Counted from the first letter of the stretch, positions 1 through 8,137 are shown. The stretch: DNA of 16,352 bases from an uncultured Collinsella sp. (GCA_937937835.1 CALDBJ010000091.1:1-16352), one strand, 5' to 3'. Numbers and translations are program-made. Notes: a model not told the origin generated them from the letters alone.

Positions 1-5
1 GATTA

Positions 6-140
6 TCTCAATCTGTAACATCTAGGACCCGAATTCCCGTCTAACTGTTACAGATTGAGACATTCGAATTCTCCTGAAGAGAAAATCTCAATCTGTAACA
101 GCTACTCGGCAAAAAAGGCTGCAGATGTTACAGATTGAGA
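6..140. repeat. Array of four 15-bp repeats in alternating orientation, 40-bp step
   Basis: The 15-mer TCTCAATCTGTAACA occurs at 6-20 and 86-100, and its exact reverse complement TGTTACAGATTGAGA at 46-60 and 126-140. All four copies are identical over 15 bases. The three intervals (21-45, 61-85, 101-125) are each exactly 25 nt and unrelated in sequence, so the repeats fall on a strict 40-bp step with alternating orientation. The same-orientation pairs share one or two further bases (an A before the forward copies, CA after the reverse copies). No fifth copy lies at 166-180. The array may continue to the left of the window. Each neighbouring pair could form a 15-bp stem with a 25-nt loop. Function is unknown; see findings. 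Confidence 0.93.
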
Positions 141-173
141 CAGAACAGTAAGGCATGCCGCCGCATCGGCCAG

Positions 174-212
174 AACCACCACAAAGGTGCCTGTCCCCTT
201 TGTGGTGGTTTT
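174..212 (+). repeat. Perfect 14-bp hairpin with a CCTGTCC loop
   Basis: AACCACCACAAAGG (174-187) pairs perfectly with CCTTTGTGGTGGTT (197-210) around a 9-nt loop, TGCCTGTCC, and two more T follow. It could terminate transcription coming from the left, but no gene ends nearby inside the window. The loop shares the CCTGTCC(C) core with the CCTGCCAAAA hairpins at 303-337 and 10242-10277, although the stem differs. That points to one repeat family with variable stems rather than a simple terminator. Confidence 0.75.
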
Positions 213-302
213 CGCTGCCGCCATTATAGCGACCGCTGTGAGCGATCATGTCGTCCGCGAAACACTATTTCAGCTGCAATAACTGACGTTTGCCCAGATA
301 AA

Positions 303-337
303 ACCTGCCAAAATAAACCTGTCCCTTTTTGGTAGGT
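303..337 (+). repeat. CCTGCCAAAA hairpin, copy 1
   Basis: ACCTGCCAAAA (303-313) pairs with TTTTGGTAGGT (327-337) with a single G-U pair; the 13-nt loop contains CCTGTCCC. The 5' flank TTTGCCCAGATAAA is identical to that of copy 3 (near 11466), and copy 2 (10242-10277) has the same stem and loop core. All three copies have the same orientation in this window. This copy lies 43 bp upstream of the promoter of the ABC-importer operon. Confidence 0.8.
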
Positions 338-379
338 AGAATTACCCATAAGTTAAGTATGTTTCTGAGTTATTTCGTG

Positions 380-409
380 TTGACCCATTTGAGCGCGATA
401 GGGTATAAC
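380..409 (+). promoter_or_regulatory. Sigma-70-type promoter of the amino-acid ABC operon
   Basis: A TTGACC box (380-385) is separated by 18 nt from TATAAC (404-409), and the first gene starts at 453. Five of six bases match the consensus in each box. The predicted start near 416 leaves a leader of about 37 nt ending in AAAGGTG (439-445), a fair ribosome binding site 7 nt before the ATG. Confidence 0.7.
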
Positions 410-452
410 TCTACTCAACCGCTAGGGATTTTATTGAGAAAGGTGTTCTACC

Positions 453-1448
453 ATGAGCAAGAACCTCTCCCAGCAGGTCGTTCTCGACCGCCGCGGCTTC
501 GTTGCCGCCACCTTCGCAACCGTCGCCGGCCTTGGTCTTGCCGGCTGCTCCGACACCAGCACCGAGGCCGACAAGGGTTCCGCCGCCGGCTCTTCCAAGA
601 GCTCCAATGATACCGAGGCTTCCACCACGCTCGACGCTAAGGCATTCGACAAGCTCGTCGACAACGGCCCCAAGGCCGATGACGACGCCATCGCCGCCAG
701 CACCTGGGCCACGGCCGTTAAGGACGCCGGCGTCTTTAAGATCGGTGGCGTTCAGACCTCCACGCTCTTCTCCCTCCTCAACGAGAAAGACGGTCAGACC
801 CGCGGCTTCGACGCCGGTATCGCACAGCTCCTGTCCAACTACATTCTGGGCGAGAACAAGGTCGAGATCACCCAGGTAACCTCGGACACGCGTGAGTCCG
901 TCCTGCAGAACGGCCAGGTCGACGCCGTCTTTGCCACCTACACCATCACTGACGAGCGCAAGAAGCTCGTCTCCTTCGCCGGCCCCTACTACTACCCGCA
1001 GCAGGCCATCCTGGTGCTCGCCGATAACGACGACATCAAGAGCGTCGACGACCTGGCCGATAAGAACGTCGCCGTCCAGTCCGGCTCCAACGGCCCCGCC
1101 ATCCTGGAGGAGTTTGTCCCCAAGGCCAGCCAGCAGGAGTTCAAGACCGACGAGGAGGCCCGCCAGGCACTCCAGCAGGGCCGTGTTGACGCCTACGTCA
1201 TCGATAACAACATGCAGCAGAGCGCCCTGGTCCGCGAGCCCGGCAAGTACAAGATCGCCGGCAAGCCCTTCGGCAGCAAGGAGCCCTATGGCATCGGTCT
1301 GCCGCTCGATTCCGACGGCGTCGCCTTTGTCAACGACTTCCTCAAGAAGATCGAAGACGATGGTACCTGGACCGAGCTGTGGCAGATCTGCATCGGCGAC
1401 CGTACGGGCGACACCAATGTTCCCGAGCTGCCCGAGATCGGCGCCTAG
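453..1448 (+). CDS. Amino-acid ABC transporter substrate-binding lipoprotein (SBP family 3)
   Basis: This 331-residue extracytoplasmic binding protein captures a polar amino acid for the importer encoded next to it. The N-terminus has a twin-arginine-like motif (DRRGF, R13-R14), a hydrophobic stretch and a lipobox (LAGC, Cys32). Export is therefore probably by the Tat route, with lipid anchoring to the outer face of the membrane. A Ser/Thr/Asp-rich linker (33-60) follows. The SBP_bac_3 fold runs from about 90 to 315: GFDAGIAQLL near 118, Arg147 in DTRESVLQNGQVDAV at the position that usually binds the substrate carboxylate, and TITDERKKLVSFAGPYYY. Family knowledge suggests glutamate, glutamine, aspartate or similar; the exact ligand cannot be read. 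The first-gene position and strong promoter fit high expression of a binding protein. Confidence 0.93.
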   Translation: MSKNLSQQVVLDRRGFVAATFATVAGLGLAGCSDTSTEADKGSAAGSSKSSNDTEASTTLDAKAFDKLVDNGPKADDDAIAASTWATAVKDAGVFKIGGVQTSTLFSLLNEKDGQTRGFDAGIAQLLSNYILGENKVEITQVTSDTRESVLQNGQVDAVFATYTITDERKKLVSFAGPYYYPQQAILVLADNDDIKSVDDLADKNVAVQSGSNGPAILEEFVPKASQQEFKTDEEARQALQQGRVDAYVIDNNMQQSALVREPGKYKIAGKPFGSKEPYGIGLPLDSDGVAFVNDFLKKIEDDGTWTELWQICIGDRTGDTNVPELPEIGA

Positions 1449-1536
1449 GCAGCGAGCCTGGTAACAGCCGCAACGAAACCATACGGAAACGCATGATGCG
1501 CTTTATTGCGGTAAACTGTTTCCTCACTGAGTTGTC

Positions 1537-1566
1537 GGGGCTTCCGTACACACGGGAGCCCCTTTC
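1537..1566 (+). terminator. Intra-operon hairpin between binding protein and permease
   Basis: GGGGCTTCCGT (1537-1547) pairs with ACGGGAGCCCC (1552-1562) with one G-U pair and a 4-nt loop (ACAC), followed by TTTCCTT. The stem is strong but the T-tract is short, so a leaky terminator or an mRNA 3'-end stabiliser is likely. Lying between the binding-protein gene and the first permease, it would allow more binding protein than membrane components to be made, as is common in such operons. The next gene's AGGAGGT (1576-1582) is just downstream. Confidence 0.7.
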
Positions 1567-1586
1567 CTTACCGGCAGGAGGTCCGC

Positions 1587-2246
1587 ATGAGTCTCTCCGA
1601 GCTCTGGTCGCTCTATGGCCAGAACTATATCGACGCGCTGCTAGCAACCTGGGGCATGACGCTTGAGTCGTTTGCCATCGCCATGGTGCTGGCCGTCGCC
1701 GTCACCGTGATGCGCGTGTCGCCGCTCAAGCCGCTGCGCGTCTTTGGCGACCTGTATGTCCAGGTCTTTCGTAACATCCCCGGCATCGCGCTGCTCATCA
1801 TCGTCGTCTACGCGCTGCCGCCGCTCAAGGTCGTCCTGCCCTACCGCACCTGCGTTATCGTCGCCACGGTCCTTTTGGGCTCGGCCTTTGGCTCCGAGAA
1901 CTTCATGAGCGGCATCAACACCGTTGGCGTCGGCCAGGTAGAAGCCGCCCGCTCGCTGGGCATGAGCTTCAACCGCATCCTCGCCAAGATCGTGATTCCG
2001 CAGGCACTGCGCTCGAGCGTGCTGCCCATGACCAACCTCTTTATCGCCGTCATGCTCACCACCGCGCTCGGCAGCCAGGTGCCGCTTAAACCGCAGGAGC
2101 TCACCGGCGTGGTGAGCTATATCAACACGCGCTCACTTGGCGGCGTCGCCGCGTTCTTTATCTCGGCGCTCGGCTACCTGGGCACGGCCTTTGTGGTGAG
2201 CCACATTGGCAACTACATCGATAAGAAGGTGAGGATCCTCCGATGA
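1587..2246 (+). CDS. Amino-acid ABC transporter permease 1 (HisM/GlnP type)
   Basis: This 219-residue inner-membrane subunit forms half of the importer channel. Hydrophobic segments near 20-42, 58-80, 88-107, 142-162 and 187-208 fit the five-helix core of polar amino-acid permeases. The cytoplasmic EAA loop, which docks on the ATPase, is clear at 115-142 (GQVEAARSLGMSF, ending IPQALR). A good AGGAGGT lies four bases before the ATG. The stop codon overlaps the start of the next permease gene (ATGA at 2243-2246), so the two are translationally coupled and probably made in equal amounts as a heterodimer. Substrate cannot be assigned from the permease alone. Confidence 0.92.
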   Translation: MSLSELWSLYGQNYIDALLATWGMTLESFAIAMVLAVAVTVMRVSPLKPLRVFGDLYVQVFRNIPGIALLIIVVYALPPLKVVLPYRTCVIVATVLLGSAFGSENFMSGINTVGVGQVEAARSLGMSFNRILAKIVIPQALRSSVLPMTNLFIAVMLTTALGSQVPLKPQELTGVVSYINTRSLGGVAAFFISALGYLGTAFVVSHIGNYIDKKVRILR

Positions 2247-3076
2247 GCAAGCATTCCTCCCCTGCGCTTACCATGCGCGATGCGCTCTACGAGGCTCCCG
2301 GCCCCAAGATGCGCGCCAAGATTCGCATCGGCACCGCCATTTCGCTCGTTGCCGTGGCCGCGCTCGCCGTCCTGGTACTGCAGCGCTTTTATGTGACCGG
2401 CCAGCTTTCGGTCCACTATTGGTATTTCTTTACGCACCTCACCACCTGGAAGTTCCTGCTTGCCGGCTTTGAGGGCACCGTTAAAGTCGCGCTCACCGCC
2501 GGCGCCATCGCACTGGTGCTGGGCTTAGGCCTTATGCTCGGCCGCACGAGCGACATCAAGCCGCTGCAGCTGGCCTGCCGTGTGCTCACCGACTTCTTCC
2601 GCGGCGTGCCGAGTCTGCTGTTCATCTACTTCTTCTTTTTGGTGCTGCCTCAGTACAAGATCGCGCTGCCGTCGTTTTGGATGCTCACGCTTCCCGTCGC
2701 GCTCGCTGCAGCCGGCGTACTTGCCGAGATTTTCCGCGCCGGCGTCAACGCCGTACCGCGCGGGCAGGTCGAGGCGGCCCAGGCGCTCGGTCTCTCCAAG
2801 GCTAAAATCACCTTTAAAATCGTATTGCCGCAGGCTATTCGATTTATCATTCCGTCGTTGATTTCGCAGCTCGTGGTCGTAGTCAAAGACACCACCGTCG
2901 CCTACGTGGTGAGCTACCCCGACCTCATGCAAAATGCCCGCGTGCTCATTACCAACTACGATGCCCTCGTGTCGGTCTACCTGGTAATCGCGGTCATCTA
3001 TATCCTCATCAACGTCGCGATTAACAAGGCTGCTGTCTACGTTTCGCACAAGACCGGCGCGACCATCATCCGCTAA
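2243..3076 (+). CDS. Amino-acid ABC transporter permease 2 (HisQ/GluD type)
   Basis: This 277-residue protein is the second channel half. It has a longer N-terminus than its partner: about 30 cytoplasmic residues, an extra helix (about 31-47) and a periplasmic stretch before the usual permease core. The FFRGVPSLL motif near 118-126 and the EAA loop at 174-200 (GQVEAAQALGLSKAKI, ending LPQAIR) are typical of glutamate/glutamine-type permeases. The start overlaps the previous stop by four bases; upstream GGTGAGG within the end of permease 1 may serve as ribosome binding site. An asymmetric permease pair beside one ATPase gene is the usual design of the polar amino-acid uptake family. Confidence 0.92.
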   Translation: MSKHSSPALTMRDALYEAPGPKMRAKIRIGTAISLVAVAALAVLVLQRFYVTGQLSVHYWYFFTHLTTWKFLLAGFEGTVKVALTAGAIALVLGLGLMLGRTSDIKPLQLACRVLTDFFRGVPSLLFIYFFFLVLPQYKIALPSFWMLTLPVALAAAGVLAEIFRAGVNAVPRGQVEAAQALGLSKAKITFKIVLPQAIRFIIPSLISQLVVVVKDTTVAYVVSYPDLMQNARVLITNYDALVSVYLVIAVIYILINVAINKAAVYVSHKTGATIIR

Positions 3077-3112
3077 CGCTTTACCATTTCGAGTCATAAG
3101 GAGCCGAGCACC

Positions 3113-3877
<765 letters not shown>

Positions 3878-3929
3878 CTCAATTGCCATGTTCGCTCGCC
3901 ATGACCATCCAAACTCGAAAGTTACACCT

Positions 3930-4739
3930 ATGATCGGAACTCGCACTTCATCGTCATACACCCCGCACGTCGACATCGCCCCCGCCAACCGCCCACTCAT
4001 CCTCGTCGCGCCGCGCTGGGAAGAGGCGAAGCCGTTTTTGAGCGAGACGCTCTCCCCCAACGAGGAAATCGCAAGTGTCTTTGTCGATGCCATTCTTGCC
4101 GCCGGTGGCCTGCCGCTGCAGATGTCTATTACCGAAGACGTCGATGTTATCCGTCATTACGTGGAAATCGCTGACGGTATCGCTATTCCCGGCGGCCCGG
4201 ACGTCAACCCCAAACGCTGGGGCGACGAGCGTCCTTACGACCCCACGCTGTGCTGCGAGATTCGCGACCGTTTTGAGTTTAAGCTGGTTAACGAGGTGCT
4301 TCGCGCCAAGAAGCCGCTCTTTACCACCTGCCGAGGCACGCAGCTGCTCAATGTCGCCACCGGCGGCACCCTGTGCATGGACGTGCCGAGCCTGGGTGCG
4401 CGCGAGGGCCGCACGCAGTGGCGCCATACCCACGTGCTCAACGATCCCGTGCACCCCGTCGAGGTCGTGCCGGGCTCGCTGCTGGAGCGCGCGGTTGGCG
4501 GGCACAGGCTGATCCAGACCAACTCGGCACATCACTGCTGCGTCGATCGTCTGGGTAAAAGCACGCGCTTGGTCGCCAAGGCAACCGACGGCGTTCCCGA
4601 GTGCATCGAGGTCGAAGGCCAGCCATTCTGCCTGGGCGTGCAATGGCATCCTGAGTACACGTGGATGACGCTCGAGACCGACTTTAACCTGTGGAAGTCG
4701 TTTGTCGAGGCAGCGGCCAAGGTAAAGCAGACCCGCTAG
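3930..4739 (+). CDS. Gamma-glutamyl-gamma-aminobutyrate hydrolase family protein (peptidase C26, PuuD-like)
   Basis: This 269-residue cytoplasmic class-I glutamine-amidotransferase-like enzyme is predicted to hydrolyse gamma-glutamyl amide bonds. Visible features are the IAIPGGPDVNP loop (84-94), the nucleophile Cys134 in FTTCRGTQLLNVATGG, and the His240/Glu242 pair in GVQWHPEY. The open frame extends upstream into the ATPase gene, but that part is a shadow. Two ATGs fit: 3930, with a weak GAAAG upstream, and 3888 (14 extra residues, no ribosome binding site). I chose 3930 because homology-like sequence begins only after it. It is the last gene of the importer operon, which suggests that imported glutamate/glutamine derivatives or gamma-glutamyl compounds are processed here. 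The true substrate is unknown. Confidence 0.87.
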   Translation: MIGTRTSSSYTPHVDIAPANRPLILVAPRWEEAKPFLSETLSPNEEIASVFVDAILAAGGLPLQMSITEDVDVIRHYVEIADGIAIPGGPDVNPKRWGDERPYDPTLCCEIRDRFEFKLVNEVLRAKKPLFTTCRGTQLLNVATGGTLCMDVPSLGAREGRTQWRHTHVLNDPVHPVEVVPGSLLERAVGGHRLIQTNSAHHCCVDRLGKSTRLVAKATDGVPECIEVEGQPFCLGVQWHPEYTWMTLETDFNLWKSFVEAAAKVKQTR

Positions 4740-4760
4740 CTCGCGAACCGCACAACAGAC

Positions 4761-4803
4761 AAAGGTGCCCCGCCGGCCACATGGTCCGACGGGGCGCCCT
4801 TTT
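4761..4803 (+). terminator. Intrinsic terminator of the ABC operon
   Basis: GGTGCCCCG (4764-4772) pairs with CGGGGCGCC (4790-4798) with one G-U pair. The loop can pair further, and CTTTT follows. It lies 22 bp after the peptidase stop and before the convergent HPt gene end. The A-rich 5' side (CAAAGG) means it may also act on the minus strand. Confidence 0.85.
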
Positions 4804-4844
4804 GCCTATACGCGGCCGGCATACAGCCCAAGGCTCGCAAGCTC

Positions 4845-5201
4845 TTATTCGGCCGCCTCGCGCAGGGCCGACATCGTAGCCGCATATTGCTGCTGCAACG
4901 CATGCATTCCCTCGCGAGCGCCGTCAACGGCATCGGCGCCGCGCAGCGCTTCGGTCACCACGACCGCCGGCTCATACAGGTTATCGAATCCCAGGTTCTG
5001 ACTCACGCCCTTGAGCGTGTGCGCCGCCATAAACGCACCTTCGGCGTCTCCCGCCGCCATGGCGGCCTCCAGCTTGTCCATGCTCTCGTCATCCAAAAAC
5101 TTGAGGGCAAAGCGGGCAAGCATTTCCTCGCCCATCAGCCGAGCGCACGCGTCATCATAATTAGCGCCGATCTTCTCATACGCCTCACGCATGGAAATCA
5201 T
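4845..5201 (-). CDS. Stand-alone HPt (histidine phosphotransfer) protein
   Basis: This 118-residue helical protein carries the HPt signature AAHTLKGVSQNLGF, with His61 as the phosphorylated residue. Such proteins shuttle phosphate between a hybrid kinase receiver and a response regulator. No kinase or other domain is attached. It is preceded on the minus strand by AAAGGAG ten bases before the first ATG; an alternative ATG three codons in is possible. The gene begins 24 bp after the stop of the REC/HD-GYP gene, so the two are probably co-transcribed. The direct inference is that this HPt passes phosphate to or from that receiver. The partner kinase is not in the window. Confidence 0.9.
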   Translation of the reverse strand: MISMREAYEKIGANYDDACARLMGEEMLARFALKFLDDESMDKLEAAMAAGDAEGAFMAAHTLKGVSQNLGFDNLYEPAVVVTEALRGADAVDGAREGMHALQQQYAATMSALREAAE

Positions 5202-5225
5202 GGGTTAAAAACTCCTTTGGTCAAA

Positions 5226-7106
5226 CTAAATCGTGGGAAACGCGACGACGTCAGCGGGGCGTGCCAACGTCTCGGCAATTTGGTCCTGCACCTCGAGCAG
5301 GCAATCGAGCAGCAACGGGTTAAAGGTACCGCACTTACCGTCCAGGATCATCTGGATAGCCTCCTCGTGCGGGATAGCGTCCTTGTACTCGCGCACGCTC
5401 GTCAGCGCATCGTACACGTCGGCCACCGAAACCACCTGTGCGGCAATGGGAATTTCGTCGCCCTTAAGGCCATCGGGATAACCCTTGCCGTCCCAGCGCT
5501 CGTGGTGCCAACGCGCGATCTGGTACGCATATTCCATAAGCGCATTACCGACGTGATGGCGGCCCAGCTCAAGCAGCATGTCGGCGCCGATCGTGGTATG
5601 CGTCTTCATAATCTCGAACTCCTCGGGCGTAAGGCGTCCGGGCTTGTTGAGAATCGCATCGTCTATCGACATCTTGCCGATATCGTGCAGAGCCGAAGCC
5701 AGGGCGATCGTGGAGCGTTCCTCATTGTCGAGGGAGATCGTGTCGCTACGCCGGACCAGACAGCCAAGCAGCAGCTCGGTCAGCTTCTCGATATTCGTAA
5801 CGTGTCTGCCGCTCTCGCCGTTGCGAAGCTCCATGACGCCGGCCATGATGTCGATGAGCATGCGACTGTTCTTGACACGCTCGTTGTACTGCTGGGACAG
5901 CAGGCTCGTCAGGCGACGCTGTTTGGCGTATAGGCGGATGGTGTTGCTTACACGGCGGCGCACGACACGGGAATCAAACGGGCGGTTGATATAGTCCGAG
6001 GCGCCCAGCTCGTACGCGCGCAGAACCATATCATCGGAATCTTCGCTCGAAATCATGATGACAGGCAGATTGTCGATACCCGATCGGCGCGACAGATCGG
6101 CCAGTACCTCAAAGCCGCTCGCGCCCGGCATGACAATGTCCAGCAGCACGAGCGACAACTCATCGCCATAACGGTCGACCATATCGAGCGCCGTACGACC
6201 GTTATCGGCCTCGAGGATGCAATACTCGTCCTTGAGCATCTCGCTGAGAATGGCTCGGTTCATCTCGGAGTCATCGACAATAAGCACCAAAGGCTTTTCG
6301 CTTTGGAAGGCCTCGATGGAATCGCCATCGGTCACGACCGTACCGGCTTTTGCCTTGGCACGGCTCAGTAACTGGACAGCGCGGCCAACGCCCTCATCGA
6401 CCGTCTCGCCATGAATGCGAACGCCACCAACACATGCCGTCAAGCTCACGTGCTCATGGCCCGGAATAATCGTGGAATGGACGGCATCGGATACCTGACG
6501 CAGACGACGGGCAAAGTCATCGGAGGGAATATTGGGCATGACAGCTACAAACTTGTCGCAGCCATAGCGCACAAGTTCGTCAGTCGAACGAATACCGCTG
6601 CGTATGGCTGTTGCCACAGCACCGAGCGCAAGGTCGCCGGCATGGCGGCCACACGTATCGTTGAAGACCCTAAAATCATCAAGGTCGATCATCGCAACAC
6701 CGGCCTTCATGCGGGCGCTACGGAGCTTTTCCTCGTAATATCGACGATTGCACACGCCCGTCAGCACGTCGGTGTAGACAAGGTCCTCTTCTGCAGCCTC
6801 TTGCTCATCAATCGGACGCACCATCAGCAAGACATGAGGCTCGCCCTCGACCTTTAGAGGGCGCAGGCGGGCGCGGTACTCAACACCATCGTTGAGCAGT
6901 TGCTCCGACACCTCATCGGAATCTGTCAAGGCCTCAAGACTCGACTGACGCAGACAAGGGCAGCGATCGCCGGCGAGCAGGCAGTTAGGCTCGCTCTTAA
7001 TCTGATCGGCCGACAGCAAACGTACCACGGGGTAGGTCCTTGCGACACGGGCGACCTCGGCGGCAGCCTCCTCGTCGGTTAGATTGACCTCGTGATTATT
7101 GAGCAT
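5226..7106 (-). CDS. Response regulator with degenerate GGDEF, REC and HD-GYP domains
   Basis: 626 residues in the chosen frame. Domains in order: an N-terminal PAS-like or unknown region (1-105, with Cys42, Cys49, Cys51); a GGDEF-type domain (108-265) whose signature reads GCDKF (182-186); a receiver (272-390) with acidic Asp278/279 and phospho-acceptor Asp323 (LLDIVMPG), where the usual KPF is RPF (Arg375); and an HD-GYP domain (about 410-610) with HD at 474-475 and HHERWDGKGYP at 534-544. The HD-GYP motifs look complete, so c-di-GMP phosphodiesterase activity is likely. Loss of the GGDEF acidic residue argues against diguanylate cyclase activity. The open frame extends 77 residues further upstream, but that part is low-complexity and noncoding-like; ATG 7106 has a GAAAGGG upstream. 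Phosphorylation of REC probably controls the HD-GYP output. Confidence 0.92.
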   Translation of the reverse strand: MLNNHEVNLTDEEAAAEVARVARTYPVVRLLSADQIKSEPNCLLAGDRCPCLRQSSLEALTDSDEVSEQLLNDGVEYRARLRPLKVEGEPHVLLMVRPIDEQEAAEEDLVYTDVLTGVCNRRYYEEKLRSARMKAGVAMIDLDDFRVFNDTCGRHAGDLALGAVATAIRSGIRSTDELVRYGCDKFVAVMPNIPSDDFARRLRQVSDAVHSTIIPGHEHVSLTACVGGVRIHGETVDEGVGRAVQLLSRAKAKAGTVVTDGDSIEAFQSEKPLVLIVDDSEMNRAILSEMLKDEYCILEADNGRTALDMVDRYGDELSLVLLDIVMPGASGFEVLADLSRRSGIDNLPVIMISSEDSDDMVLRAYELGASDYINRPFDSRVVRRRVSNTIRLYAKQRRLTSLLSQQYNERVKNSRMLIDIMAGVMELRNGESGRHVTNIEKLTELLLGCLVRRSDTISLDNEERSTIALASALHDIGKMSIDDAILNKPGRLTPEEFEIMKTHTTIGADMLLELGRHHVGNALMEYAYQIARWHHERWDGKGYPDGLKGDEIPIAAQVVSVADVYDALTSVREYKDAIPHEEAIQMILDGKCGTFNPLLLDCLLEVQDQIAETLARPADVVAFPTI

Positions 7107-7150
7107 ACGGGGCCCTTTCGATAGTTTCGCATGGAGCGGTGGGTTCCAAA

Positions 7151-7288
7151 TGTTACAAGGGTAACACCTTGTCGATGCAGGTAGGCACGTGAATGCTGTT
7201 ACATTTTTATGAGTTGGCAGACGGCGCGATTGAAGCCGCAAACGTAAGGTTTTGAGCGCATTTGTTAACACGGCCGAAACGTTTGCGG
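7151..7288. promoter_or_regulatory. Inverted repeats upstream of the HD-GYP gene
   Basis: Two inverted repeats lie between the hydrolase stop and the HD-GYP start. TGTTAC-AAGG-GTAACA (7151-7166) is a compact dyad 45 bp upstream of the HD-GYP start codon; a further TGTTAC is at 7197-7202 and the palindrome TGTTAACA at 7263-7270. A 10-bp pair, CCGCAAACGT (7236-7245) with ACGTTTGCGG (7279-7288), has 33 nt between its arms and lies after the convergently oriented hydrolase gene end. The short dyad is the size of a regulator operator. No clear -35/-10 pair was found. Confidence 0.4.
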
Positions 7289-7317
7289 ATGAAGCCTGTT
7301 TTGTTTTTTTGCAGCTG

Positions 7318-8115
7318 CTAGAACCCCAGGATGCCACGGACAGTCTGGGCAGCCGCTGCCGGGCGATCGCGCAGGCCGTTGTGCGCGCCGGGAACCATTA
7401 CGAGCGGACAGTCCAAAAGCTCAGCCGCCATCCTCGTTCCCGCCTCGCGGGGCGTACCAATCGAGAGCTCGCCCAAAAGCACGGCGGCCACCGTTTTCGA
7501 CGCGCGAACGCTGTCCCAATCGGGAACGCAGGTCATAGTAATCCCGTATTCGTTCGCCATGAAACTGCGGCCGTTGCGCAGGGCATGCTTGGCTTCTGCC
7601 TCGGTTAACTTGGGGGCCTCAGGGTCCGAATCGCCGATGGCGCCCAGGAAGGCCCGTAATGCCCTGGAGACCTTTCCCGCGGCGATCATCTCGAGCAAAA
7701 CCGGGGCCGCGCCCAGGCCGGCGCCCTCATCCGTCACGGCGGGTTCATGCAGAATCGCACGCGAGATTATGGCGGGGTTTGCACGGAGAAGCTCCAGGGC
7801 CACCAACGTACCGGCACTGTGCGCGAGCACGTTTGCCGGAGCGCCAATATGCTCGATAACAGCTTGCAGGTCGGCGGCTTGGGCGGCGAGGTCGTAGCGT
7901 CCGTCTGCAGCGTCGCCACTCTCGCCGCAACCGCGGCGGTCGTAGGCAATGATGCGATAGTCACAGGCGAGCTCACGGGCGATACCGTCAAAAAAGACAC
8001 CGTCGACACAAGCGCCGTGCACGCACACCAAGGCGGGAGCATCAGGCGATACATCTGGGCCGGCATACTCGCGGCAGGCGATCGTGATGCCCGCATTCTC
8101 GACCGTAAAATCCAT
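7318..8115 (-). CDS. Alpha/beta hydrolase
   Basis: This 265-residue cytoplasmic enzyme has the alpha/beta-hydrolase fold. The oxyanion-side HGA motif is at 33-35 (VCVHGACVDG), the strand-turn YDRRGCGES at 58-66, and the nucleophile Ser100 in LAHSAGTL. The catalytic His245 sits in VPGAHNGLRDRP. The acid residue is probably Glu216 in LLGELSIGTP. No signal peptide is visible. The family is broad (esterases, lipases, haloperoxidases and others), so substrate cannot be named. The ribosome binding site is weak (GGGGGC). It is divergent from the radical SAM gene, and its downstream neighbour on the same strand is the HD-GYP gene, 211 bp away. Confidence 0.88.
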   Translation of the reverse strand: MDFTVENAGITIACREYAGPDVSPDAPALVCVHGACVDGVFFDGIARELACDYRIIAYDRRGCGESGDAADGRYDLAAQAADLQAVIEHIGAPANVLAHSAGTLVALELLRANPAIISRAILHEPAVTDEGAGLGAAPVLLEMIAAGKVSRALRAFLGAIGDSDPEAPKLTEAEAKHALRNGRSFMANEYGITMTCVPDWDSVRASKTVAAVLLGELSIGTPREAGTRMAAELLDCPLVMVPGAHNGLRDRPAAAAQTVRGILGF

Positions 8116-8137
8116 GTTGTGCCCCCATCATCAACGC

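Noticed and set aside
1..145. Classical CRISPR array
   Set aside because: Repeats are only 15 bp, alternate in orientation, and no cas gene is visible. Kept as an unexplained repeat array.
135..610. Two small plus-strand open frames across the left intergenic region
   Set aside because: They run through hairpins, a promoter and the start of the binding-protein gene, have no ribosome binding site and biased, Arg/Cys/His-rich composition.
4887..5933. 348-codon plus-strand open frame
   Set aside because: It lies antisense to the HPt and HD-GYP genes, which have clear domains; it is a high-GC shadow.
7107..7337. 77-residue N-terminal extension of the HD-GYP protein
   Set aside because: The extension overlaps the end of the hydrolase gene and the intergenic dyads, and lacks domain-like sequence; ATG 7106 has a ribosome binding site.
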